Of a stretch of 64,000 nucleotides of DNA, positions 40,425 to 48,324 are shown one piece after another; the first letter of the stretch is position 1, and every line of letters starts with the position of its first letter. Origin of the DNA: Candidatus Ozemobacteraceae bacterium (lineage in GTDB: Bacteria > Muiribacteriota > Ozemobacteria > Ozemobacterales > Ozemobacteraceae); assembly GCA_035373905.1 (NCBI GenBank), contig DAOSOK010000031.1, positions 1 through 64,000 on the forward strand. Direction: 5' to 3'. The notes under the pieces are model-generated. The model was not told where the DNA came from. It searched no databases and saw nothing but the letters and a program-made list of their open reading frames with translations. Both the position numbers and the translations under genes were made by a program.

Positions 40425-40997
40425 TCAAACGGCGAACTTTTTCAGGCGGCGATTCACCGCAGCGCAATCGAACGCGGCGGGATCGAAATCCCCTCCGGCC
40501 CACTCAAGCATGTCGTCGAGCTCGTCCTCGTCGGCATCGGGGTCGTCGAGCATGCGCAGGAAATCGGCATACCCCTCACGCCCGCCGACACCGTCCGGCG
40601 GAGCGGACCGGGCCCCGTCGACGCAGCACGGGAATGGCCCGTCGCCGGCCTCCCGCGGGCGTTCCGACTCCAGACGGCATATCACGCGCCAGGGCTCGTC
40701 CGGCTCGTAGTCGTAGGCGAACTCTCGCTTCGGGTTGTCGAGCAACTCGGCGAGAGTCCGGGAAGCAGGTCCGCTCGCGGCCTCGGGCCATTCGCCGATC
40801 GGGTGGATTCCGGCCGGCGTCACGAAACACGCCGGATACTCGTTTCGCCATCCCATCGCGGCCTGGATCACCTTGTGAAGCTCAGGCAACAGGATATTCC
40901 CCTGGATATCAACAAGCCGCCACACGGATGGAGAGAGGCCGGTAATCTCGAGTCTGAGGCGAACTACGGCGCTTCCGCCAGATGCACTGTCGTTCAT
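40425..40997 (-). CDS. pRiA4b ORF-3-like (PRiA4_ORF3) domain protein
   Basis: A 190-residue cytosolic protein. The ATG at 40997 overlaps the stop of the SpoIIE gene (ATGA) and follows AGGA by 5 nt. The N terminus (VRLRLEITGLSPSVWRLVDIQ, then LPELHKVIQAAMGW) is the diagnostic part of the PRiA4_ORF3 family, a beta-alpha domain found in plasmid and chromosomal proteins with no settled function. The rest contains acidic stretches (DPDADEDELDD). It is embedded between a phosphatase receptor and the cyclase pair, so it may be a partner or an adaptor of these; this is inference only. Confidence 0.85.
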   Translation of the reverse strand: MNDSASGGSAVVRLRLEITGLSPSVWRLVDIQGNILLPELHKVIQAAMGWRNEYPACFVTPAGIHPIGEWPEAASGPASRTLAELLDNPKREFAYDYEPDEPWRVICRLESERPREAGDGPFPCCVDGARSAPPDGVGGREGYADFLRMLDDPDADEDELDDMLEWAGGDFDPAAFDCAAVNRRLKKFAV

Positions 40998-43900
40998 GTG
41001 TTTCCTTTCTGCTTCTGCGGTTCGAGGCGGGTGATGACCGCGATCGTCACATCGTCCCCCCACCTCACCGGATGTGTGAAATCCCGGAGCCGGCGATGCA
41101 GACGCGAGATCAGTCCCATCGCATCCACCTCAACGGCCTCCTCGTCCATGATACGATGCCACCGTTCATAATCAAGCTGCTGTCCGTTCCGGTCGACGGC
41201 CTCGGGAATGCCGTCCGTATACAGCAGAAGACGGTCGCCCGGCTCGAGCGCGACGCTCATCGCGGGCCATATTCCGCGCTTTCTCACGCCAAGGGGAAAG
41301 CTTCCCTCTCGCAGGATATACTCGACTCCGCCTTTTCGCCGGAGGATCGCCGGATAACAGTGGCCTGCGTTGGCCAGCAGCAGCGTTCCGTCAGGCTTCA
41401 TCAGGCCGGCGAGGGCGGTCATCATTTTGAGTTTCCGCGTGGTCGAGAGAAGAACGGCGTTCATCTGCTCCAGCAGGGCCCCCGGCTCGGTCGTGCCCGA
41501 TCTGACGAGATTTCCGAACGCCGCCTTTGCCATCGCGACGACGAGCGCCGCGGAAACCCCATGGCCGGAAACGTCCCCGAGCATGAAGACGACGCTTCCG
41601 TCGGCGCACACCCGGGCGTCGTGATAATCGCCGCCGACCTCGCTCGACATCTCGCTGACGCCTCGGTACGCCCACGCCGCCGTCGACACCTCGCCCGCAG
41701 GCAGCAGCTTCTGCTGGACGATCTTTGCGACTTCCAACTCCTCCATGCCGGCGAGGGTGTCGTTGAACGTGTCGGCAAGGTGCTCGAGTTCGTCGCCGGT
41801 CGCGATCGAGATGCGGTGATCGAGCCGTCGAGCTTCCATGGCGTCGACGCCCGCCATCAGCAGCGAAACCGGGCGGATGACCCCCTGCCAGACGCGAAGG
41901 CAAAGAACGATGAGAATCAGACTCATGCCGGCCGCCACGGCAATCAGTCGGACGTGAAGCGAGCGAACCCGTTCCTGCACGAGATCCCAGGGAAGAACGC
42001 CGACCAGATAATAGCTCCATACCTGCCGGCAGTTGAGGGCCGCCATGATCGCGGGCTTTCCCTCGAATCTGACGATGTCGCTGCGAAGAACATTCGGCGG
42101 CTCGAGGCGGCGAAACAGCTTCGAAAACTTCAGGTCGTCGTCGAGGCCCGGATATGCGAGGGTGAACGAACGATCCGACACGGCGTACAATCGCATTCCG
42201 TCTTTCTGATCAGGCCAGGCCGACAGGAGTTCATCGAAAAACTGCGCAGCAAGGCTGCAGGAATGATGATACACCCCGAAGCCCGCCACGGCCGCCCCCG
42301 AAATGCCTCGGATGACGTCGAGGTAGGTGATGAGAGCGCCGTCCTCGTTCGACGTGACGGTGAAATTCCCAAGATTGCTCAACATCAGCGACACGACCCC
42401 GCCGCCGAAGGTCGAACCGGACATACCTGTCGTGACGAGGGTCGTCAAGTCCTCCCGGCCGTCCGGACCGGACGGTATATTTTTCCAGATATTATACTGC
42501 CCAATCGCCGCCCGGATAAGCTGTGAAGCGAGCCGGGCGGCCGTTCCCCGCCCAAATATGTAGTCGCCGAGATATTTTTCGCGGGGACATCCCGTTTCGG
42601 GCAACGAAAGAAGCCAGTGGAATTCCCCCTGGGGACTGTCTCCGTGCCGTCGGTACAGGCTTTCGAGGGTGTGCAGCATGCGCTGTTTCGGCCATCGGGC
42701 CATTCTTCGCAACAGCATCCGGCTGTCGGAGTTTTCGCGCCAGTACAGACCGTTTCGGTCGACGAGAAAGACGGTATCCACGGTGCCGTTTTCTTCCCAG
42801 TCTTTCGTTTCTTCCAGGAGCCTGAATTTCGGCGTGTCCGTCGCAAACCGGCGGATTTCGATGCCATGGTTGCTCGAAACGGGAACCATCGGGCCACGAT
42901 CATCCCTGGCGAACTCGGCCTCGAATCGGGCCCGCCACAGCCTGTATCTGGTTGCGAGACGTTCCATCAGCGCGGGAAGTTTCTGGTCGATTCTCACCAG
43001 TCGCTGCTCCAGTTCCTGGCGTATCGAGGCCGTGACCGCGCGGGTTCTGCTTTCGGAAAAATGCCGCCAGAAAACGACCGACAGGCAGAAGGGAAGGACC
43101 CCGGCAACGCCGATGACCACCAGGAGCAGACTCGACAGAGCGGGAGCCCTTCCCGTCGCGAAACAAAGCCATCGGATGCAGGGCACGATCCACAGCATCA
43201 GGATCACCCACGACACGGGCGGCAACCGCGGCACGATCACGGGAACGACCCGCAAAAGAAGCATCCGCTCACGGAATGAACCCACGGCGACGTATCTCCC
43301 GTTCGCACGGAACGCGTCTTCGCCCCGGGAAAAGAAATCGCGCTCGAACCGCTTCACCGTCTTTACGGAGAGGCCGCTCAGGAGGCGGCTCCGTTCCGGC
43401 TTCAACCGATCGAACCATCCGATGCGGATGCCCGCCCGTCGCAGATCCGCGTCGATCCACCCGAGAACGGCATCGTTCTCGATCGATTTCATTTCAGCGA
43501 TAGCAAGCATGCCGGCTATTGATGCGGGAGCGACGGCATCACGCCAAAACCAGTATCCCCAGCATGCCATCGATCGCTTGTTGAGCTGGACGATACGGTC
43601 GGGACGAGCCGTCAGATCGATCCAGGAAACGTCGTCGAGCATCTTTCTGCCCCCTGGAAACATGCTTTCGTTCATGTCGTAACTTTTCATCCAGGGAGTG
43701 CGCAGGGCCGCGAACATTCTCTCCATCAAGACCGGATCGGAGGCAACGCCGCTGACCAGGCGTCCGGAACCGTCGAACAGCCAGATCTTCCCGTTCACCG
43801 CCGCCAGCCGGGAAACGATCTGACGATATCTCGGTTCGAATGGCGCCGTGGCGGCGTTCGAACCGATGATGCGCTTTTTGAGACTTACGCAGAGATGTCC

Positions 43901-44059
43901 GAGGTATTTCGCGTCGTTCGATGCCTGCCCGATGCGCCTCAGCAGAGCGTGCGCGGCGGCCAGTTTTCTCTCCTGCGTCTCGTCTGCCATGCGAACGCCA
44001 ATGGCATACGCTCCGACGAAGTGCAGGGCCAGCAGCAGGCACACCCAAGCGAGCCTCAC
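40994..44059 (-). CDS. Double-sensor membrane receptor with SpoIIE/PP2C phosphatase domain (1)
   Basis: A 1021-residue protein starting at GTG 44059, overlapping the next receptor stop (GTGA). TM1 is at the N terminus (WVCLLLALHFVGAYAI), TM2/TM3 near residues 290-345, TM4 near 705-725, then HAMP and the SpoIIE domain from about 780. The PP2C motifs are complete: VGGDYHDA, LGDVSGHGVSAAL, ANAGHCYP, LYTDGIPEA and GDDVTIAV. In bacteria such domains dephosphorylate STAS anti-anti-sigma factors, but no STAS protein or anti-sigma kinase is in the window. The extracytoplasmic regions are of unknown fold. An AT-rich island lies inside the gene at about 42476-42503. Confidence 0.92.
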   Translation of the reverse strand: MRLAWVCLLLALHFVGAYAIGVRMADETQERKLAAAHALLRRIGQASNDAKYLGHLCVSLKKRIIGSNAATAPFEPRYRQIVSRLAAVNGKIWLFDGSGRLVSGVASDPVLMERMFAALRTPWMKSYDMNESMFPGGRKMLDDVSWIDLTARPDRIVQLNKRSMACWGYWFWRDAVAPASIAGMLAIAEMKSIENDAVLGWIDADLRRAGIRIGWFDRLKPERSRLLSGLSVKTVKRFERDFFSRGEDAFRANGRYVAVGSFRERMLLLRVVPVIVPRLPPVSWVILMLWIVPCIRWLCFATGRAPALSSLLLVVIGVAGVLPFCLSVVFWRHFSESRTRAVTASIRQELEQRLVRIDQKLPALMERLATRYRLWRARFEAEFARDDRGPMVPVSSNHGIEIRRFATDTPKFRLLEETKDWEENGTVDTVFLVDRNGLYWRENSDSRMLLRRMARWPKQRMLHTLESLYRRHGDSPQGEFHWLLSLPETGCPREKYLGDYIFGRGTAARLASQLIRAAIGQYNIWKNIPSGPDGREDLTTLVTTGMSGSTFGGGVVSLMLSNLGNFTVTSNEDGALITYLDVIRGISGAAVAGFGVYHHSCSLAAQFFDELLSAWPDQKDGMRLYAVSDRSFTLAYPGLDDDLKFSKLFRRLEPPNVLRSDIVRFEGKPAIMAALNCRQVWSYYLVGVLPWDLVQERVRSLHVRLIAVAAGMSLILIVLCLRVWQGVIRPVSLLMAGVDAMEARRLDHRISIATGDELEHLADTFNDTLAGMEELEVAKIVQQKLLPAGEVSTAAWAYRGVSEMSSEVGGDYHDARVCADGSVVFMLGDVSGHGVSAALVVAMAKAAFGNLVRSGTTEPGALLEQMNAVLLSTTRKLKMMTALAGLMKPDGTLLLANAGHCYPAILRRKGGVEYILREGSFPLGVRKRGIWPAMSVALEPGDRLLLYTDGIPEAVDRNGQQLDYERWHRIMDEEAVEVDAMGLISRLHRRLRDFTHPVRWGDDVTIAVITRLEPQKQKGNT

Positions 44060-46956
44060 GCGGTCTCTCCCCCTTCCGTTGCGCCAGAGGAGCGTGAAAG
44101 GATCAACAGAGTCTGGTCATCCGCCGGAACCGTTCTTCCGGACCATTCAGCAACCAATCCGAGCAGTGCTTCCGCCATTTCGCCGGGCGGCAAGTTCCTG
44201 AGTCGTGCAATGGCCGCGCGCAATCGATCATAGCCGAAGGGGGCGCCTGTCCGGTCGAGCGCCTCGGGAAGTCCATCAGAATACAGCACCAGGCAGCCTC
44301 CGGGCGGAATTGCGACCCGGGTTTCGGTAAACGAGGCCGTGCGGCGGGAGCCGAGGGGATAGCCAGTCGTCCCGATCAGTTCCGTCACTCCCCCGGGATG
44401 CGCCAGGATCCCATAGGGGTGGCCGGCGGCGGCGGCGGCGAGTTCTCCGGTGGAAGGATCGAAGATTCCCAGCCAGAGCGACATCGGCCGAAGGCGGCCC
44501 GCCTGCTCGCCGAACGTTTCATTCATTTTCAGCAAGGTTTCGGCCGGCCCGCATTGGCGCCTGAGCTGCATCCCCAGTTCGACCTTCGCCGCGGCCGTGA
44601 CGAGGGCGGCCGGAATGCCGTGTCCGACGACGTCGCCGACGGCGATCATGATCTTGCCGTCGGGCAGCGCCGCCCAGTCGTGATAATCGCCGCCCAGGTC
44701 CGCCGTCGGCACGCATCGGCCGGAAACCCGCCAGTCGCGGCCGTTGAGGTCCTCTTCGGGCCAGAGTTGTTCCTGGACGGAGCGAGCGATCTGCAGATCG
44801 CGGAGGTTTTCCGCAACCAGATTGACTCGTTCCCCGAGCCGGTCGAGTTCATATACTCCACCATATTTCACATTGGAGGAAAAGACGCGCTGTCGTATCG
44901 ATTCGAGACCGTTTTCCAGTTGTTTCAGAGGCCGCAGGATCCGAGTGGCGACAGCGACGGTCACTCCGACAACAAGGGCCAGAATCGCCAGCGACAGGCC
45001 TGCCATCCGCCTGTTGAGAATTCCCGTCCATTCGCGGATGCGATTCATCGGCTCGGCGATCATCAGCACGTATCCTTCGACCCGGATGCCGGGGAACGCC
45101 GTAAGCAGGTAATCCCGCCCATGGATGCGCGTTGTTCCGTGCACCGGAAGCCGACCGCCGGCGACCCTGTCACGCCATCGTCTCAATTCGAGATCCTCGC
45201 CGGTCGATCGTTTCGGAAACGACCGCCAGGACGGATCGGGCGAGAGCGGAACGGCCGCGAAACGCGGACCGTCTTCCTTCCACGGCCACTGCGCGGCAAC
45301 CCGGCCGAGATATTTCTGCTGAGCCCGGCTCGAATCGTGCATGGCCAGTAAAACGGCCCGGGGACGGCCGGAAGCCTTTTTCGCGACCCCGGCATACATG
45401 ATAGTGCTCCTGTTCAGCAGATTCTGGAATTGTATATGCTTGCCGGAGCGAATGCCAAAATACAGGGTATTGGCGATCGCATCCGTGATGATTTTTCCAT
45501 CCTGCCGATCCCCCGACAGCGGGCGGGCTTTGCCCAGGTATTCGAGCATCAGGGCCAGTCCAATCTCCATCATGAAGGTCCTGTTTTGTTCGAGTTGCCG
45601 AGGCGAACTGATGCCGCTGTCGAAAAACCTGACATTCGGAACGCCATCGACTATTACTATACCATTCAGTATAGATTTGACCTTCCCGACCTGAGGTTTG
45701 ACGTGACGAATGAGAACATCGACCGGATCGGCCTTCGGAAACCCACCCGCCTTCTTCAGCGCCACGTCATACTCCCGCAACGCGGGAAACAGTTCCGACA
45801 GGAAATCCTGATCTATGCGCGCGAGAAGGCGGAGATGGCGTTTTTTGCACTCCTCGATGAAAACACGTTCCCGGTCGGCCCGGTCGAACAGAACCGTCAT
45901 CATCAAACCGCCCAGCAGCAGGCCGCCGCCGGTCACGAACAGAATCGTCAACGTGCCGCGCAGCCCCGTCCGGCGCGAAACCGCAGGTCCGAACATCAGA
46001 ACGGCCAGCGCAAGCATCGCGCAGAGAACGGAATACAGGACAATCGCCTCCGTCGCACGGAAGCCTGCCGGCGGCAAGGCGTTCGACAGCGCGAACAACC
46101 GCTCCCCGCGTGCTCCATCGGCGAGAAGGACGGAATGACCGTTCCAGGGAAGCTCGGCCACATCCGGCGGGGCGGAGGCGATGCGCTTCCCGAGACCGTC
46201 AGGCCAGGAAACATACCCGGGTCTCAGGCGGGACGGCTCGTACGGATGAACCCAACCGACGGTCATATCCCTTCCGACGAGCTTTTGGGCTTCAGATACG
46301 GCTCTGTCCATCAGCCGATCGGGCTCTATCGTACCCCTGTGCACGAACGCGACCAGATGTCCCAGCACTCTGCCCGAACGGGTTCGCACGGTCCACCAGC
46401 CGCCCCACGAACGGACGAACGCGTTCTCGAGCTTCACCAGCGCCCCCGGGGATTCGGCCATCAGGCGCGCCGACTCGGGATCGCCGCCGAATGCGGCCAG
46501 CAACTTCGGCTGCGCGTCTTCCCCGCCCGAGACCAGAGCCCCCATGAACCGCTCGGAAGCGCGCCTCGGCGGCGGGGTCCGGCCGGGGAGGGGCACGAGG
46601 CGTCTGTCGGCGTCGAAGACGGTCAGATCGAGCGCACCCTGCTCCTTCTTCACAAGAGCGGCCGCCCTGCGGGCAAGGGCCTTCGGCGTCAGAGGCGTGC
46701 GCGCAAGCTGAGAAATCAGCTCGTTATAGCGCTTTTCCGGGTTTCCGAGAACCGTCAGACGCATGAGAACGTCGCGCCGGTTCAAAAGATCGGTTTCTGC
46801 GGCGGAGAGCACGGAGGATTCCCGCCACATGCCGATCAGCCACAGACCGGCAAGCCAGGGAACGCCGACGAACGTCAGCACGACGAGCAGGAGGCCGGAT
46901 CGCAGGGAGCCCGCCCCCGGACTCTCCGGCCTTCCGTTCATCGCCGCATCCGCCAT
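44056..46956 (-). CDS. Double-sensor membrane receptor with SpoIIE/PP2C phosphatase domain (2)
   Basis: A 966-residue protein with the same plan: TM1 about 20-42, TM2/TM3 about 300-360, TM4 about 680-700, HAMP and the phosphatase domain from about residue 735. Motifs are LGGDYHDW (near 754), VGDVVGHGIPAAL, AAAGHPYG, LYSDGLPEAL and ADDQTLLIL, with a GDD to ADD change in the last. The first extracytoplasmic part contains a run RTPPPRR. It is 17 nt after the cyclopropane-synthase-like gene and overlaps the first SpoIIE receptor by 4 nt, giving a five-receptor-and-partner minus-strand string. Confidence 0.91.
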   Translation of the reverse strand: MADAAMNGRPESPGAGSLRSGLLLVVLTFVGVPWLAGLWLIGMWRESSVLSAAETDLLNRRDVLMRLTVLGNPEKRYNELISQLARTPLTPKALARRAAALVKKEQGALDLTVFDADRRLVPLPGRTPPPRRASERFMGALVSGGEDAQPKLLAAFGGDPESARLMAESPGALVKLENAFVRSWGGWWTVRTRSGRVLGHLVAFVHRGTIEPDRLMDRAVSEAQKLVGRDMTVGWVHPYEPSRLRPGYVSWPDGLGKRIASAPPDVAELPWNGHSVLLADGARGERLFALSNALPPAGFRATEAIVLYSVLCAMLALAVLMFGPAVSRRTGLRGTLTILFVTGGGLLLGGLMMTVLFDRADRERVFIEECKKRHLRLLARIDQDFLSELFPALREYDVALKKAGGFPKADPVDVLIRHVKPQVGKVKSILNGIVIVDGVPNVRFFDSGISSPRQLEQNRTFMMEIGLALMLEYLGKARPLSGDRQDGKIITDAIANTLYFGIRSGKHIQFQNLLNRSTIMYAGVAKKASGRPRAVLLAMHDSSRAQQKYLGRVAAQWPWKEDGPRFAAVPLSPDPSWRSFPKRSTGEDLELRRWRDRVAGGRLPVHGTTRIHGRDYLLTAFPGIRVEGYVLMIAEPMNRIREWTGILNRRMAGLSLAILALVVGVTVAVATRILRPLKQLENGLESIRQRVFSSNVKYGGVYELDRLGERVNLVAENLRDLQIARSVQEQLWPEEDLNGRDWRVSGRCVPTADLGGDYHDWAALPDGKIMIAVGDVVGHGIPAALVTAAAKVELGMQLRRQCGPAETLLKMNETFGEQAGRLRPMSLWLGIFDPSTGELAAAAAGHPYGILAHPGGVTELIGTTGYPLGSRRTASFTETRVAIPPGGCLVLYSDGLPEALDRTGAPFGYDRLRAAIARLRNLPPGEMAEALLGLVAEWSGRTVPADDQTLLILSRSSGATEGGETA

Positions 46957-46973
46957 GAAGAGCGAGATTCAGC

Positions 46974-48023
46974 TCAGAGTCGCCGCTTGCGGAAGAGGTA
47001 GTGCGAAACGCCCCACTCTTCCCCGCCCCAGCAGCCGAACATCTCGGCGATGGAGAGAAAGAAGGCGCGCCAGCGGTGGAACCAGAGGGTCCCCCGGGTC
47101 TTGCCGTAGATTTCCTCGAGAATCGGCAGGAGGTCGGCGCGGGAGGCGTCGAGCCGCTGCAGCCAATGCTCCGCGGTCATCGCGTAGTGCAGGCCGCTGA
47201 GCCGCCAGTGGTCGACGATCGACATCTCGTCCTGGAAATGCAGCAACAGGTCGTCGGAGGGCATCAGGCCGCCTGTGAAGAACCGCTTTCCCATCCAGTC
47301 GTCGTCGCTGATCGATTCGTAGACGTAGGCGAGCTCGCGATGCATGAACATGTGCGCGAAGAACAGGCCGCCGTCCTCGAGCCAGCCGGCGATGCGCCGC
47401 ATCAACTCCTGGTAGTTGCGGCACCGTTCGAGTGTTTCTATCGCTATAATACGATCGTACTTTTTTGCCGCGAAGAAATGGGCGAGGTCCGAGACGACGA
47501 CCTCGACGTTTTTCAGGTCGCGCTGGCGGGCGAGCCGCGTCACATGCTGGCACTGGACGACGGACCGGGTGACCGCCGTGATGCGCGCCTCGGGAAACCG
47601 CTCCGCCATCCACAGCGTCAGGTCGCCCCAGCCGCAGGAGAGGTCGAGGATCTTCAAGCCGTTCTCGAGCCGCGCGCGCTCGGCCGTCAGCCGCAGCATC
47701 GACTCTTCGGCGTCTTCGAGGCTTTCCGAGCCGAAGGGGTAGTAGCAGCAGGTGTACCGGAGGCGCGGCCCCAGCACGCGGCTGAAAAACTCCTGCGGAA
47801 CCTCGTAATGGCTGCGCGCGCCCTGCTCCTCGGCGACGGTGATCGGACTGAGCCTGAGTCGCGCCAGCAGCGTTCGGAACGCGTCTCCGCGGGATTCCAG
47901 GTCGCCCCGGTGCTCGGAATACAGCCTGGCCCAGTTGAGGGCCCGCAGCCCGAGCCGTATGAGGAAATCCGGCATGAAGCCGGTCTCGACGAGTCGCATC
48001 GCGATGCGTGATAACAGTCTCAT
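46974..48023 (-). CDS. Cyclopropane-fatty-acyl-phospholipid synthase family methyltransferase
   Basis: A 349-residue SAM-dependent methyltransferase of the CfaB/MMAS-like family. The N terminus includes the substrate-side HYEVPQEFFSRVLG, then YTCCYYPFG, the SAM motif ILDLSCGWGDLTLWMAERFP (near residue 140) and EVVVSDLAHF; HWRLSGLHYAMTAEHWL near the C terminus is characteristic. The enzyme is expected to methylate unsaturated lipids or, in related branches, aromatic or small compounds; the product cannot be named. It is the first gene in the minus-strand string leading into the SpoIIE and cyclase receptors, 17 nt upstream of the second phosphatase gene. Confidence 0.87.
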   Translation of the reverse strand: MRLLSRIAMRLVETGFMPDFLIRLGLRALNWARLYSEHRGDLESRGDAFRTLLARLRLSPITVAEEQGARSHYEVPQEFFSRVLGPRLRYTCCYYPFGSESLEDAEESMLRLTAERARLENGLKILDLSCGWGDLTLWMAERFPEARITAVTRSVVQCQHVTRLARQRDLKNVEVVVSDLAHFFAAKKYDRIIAIETLERCRNYQELMRRIAGWLEDGGLFFAHMFMHRELAYVYESISDDDWMGKRFFTGGLMPSDDLLLHFQDEMSIVDHWRLSGLHYAMTAEHWLQRLDASRADLLPILEEIYGKTRGTLWFHRWRAFFLSIAEMFGCWGGEEWGVSHYLFRKRRL

Positions 48024-48169
48024 GGTCCGTATGCTCCTCAGGTCGCCATCGCCGCGGCGAAGGCCGACTTAACCTTCCTTTTCAGGTCTCTTGACTCCCC
48101 CCGAGTATACGTCTTCCCGCCCCGAATTCCAACCGGGAGGAATCGGCCGGTTCTCTTCGCGACTGTTTT

Positions 48170-48235
48170 CCGTTCGTGCTGAGCCTGTCGAAGCACGAGT
48201 TCCGTTTGCCCTTCGACAAGCTCAGGGTGAGCGGA
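48170..48235. repeat. REPIN-like palindromic element
   Basis: Two inverted arms, CCGTTCGTGCTGAGCCTGTC and CTTCGACAAGCTCAGG, with a short spacer, in the divergent region between the methyltransferase and the plus-strand receptors. Confidence 0.7.
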
Positions 48236-48309
48236 TACGTGATTCTGCAACAACTGATGCGTAAACGGATGCGCTCGCCCTGGTCCTTCATGCAGGCGGG
48301 GACCGACTC

Positions 48310-48318
48310 TGATAGAAT
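48310..48318 (+). promoter_or_regulatory. Extended -10 promoter of the third SpoIIE receptor, leaderless
   Basis: TGATAGAAT (TG-N-TAGAAT) ends 6 nt before the ATG at 48325. There is no clear -35 box and no ribosome-binding site, so the mRNA would start at or next to the start codon. Confidence 0.45.
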
Positions 48319-48324
48319 CGTCGT

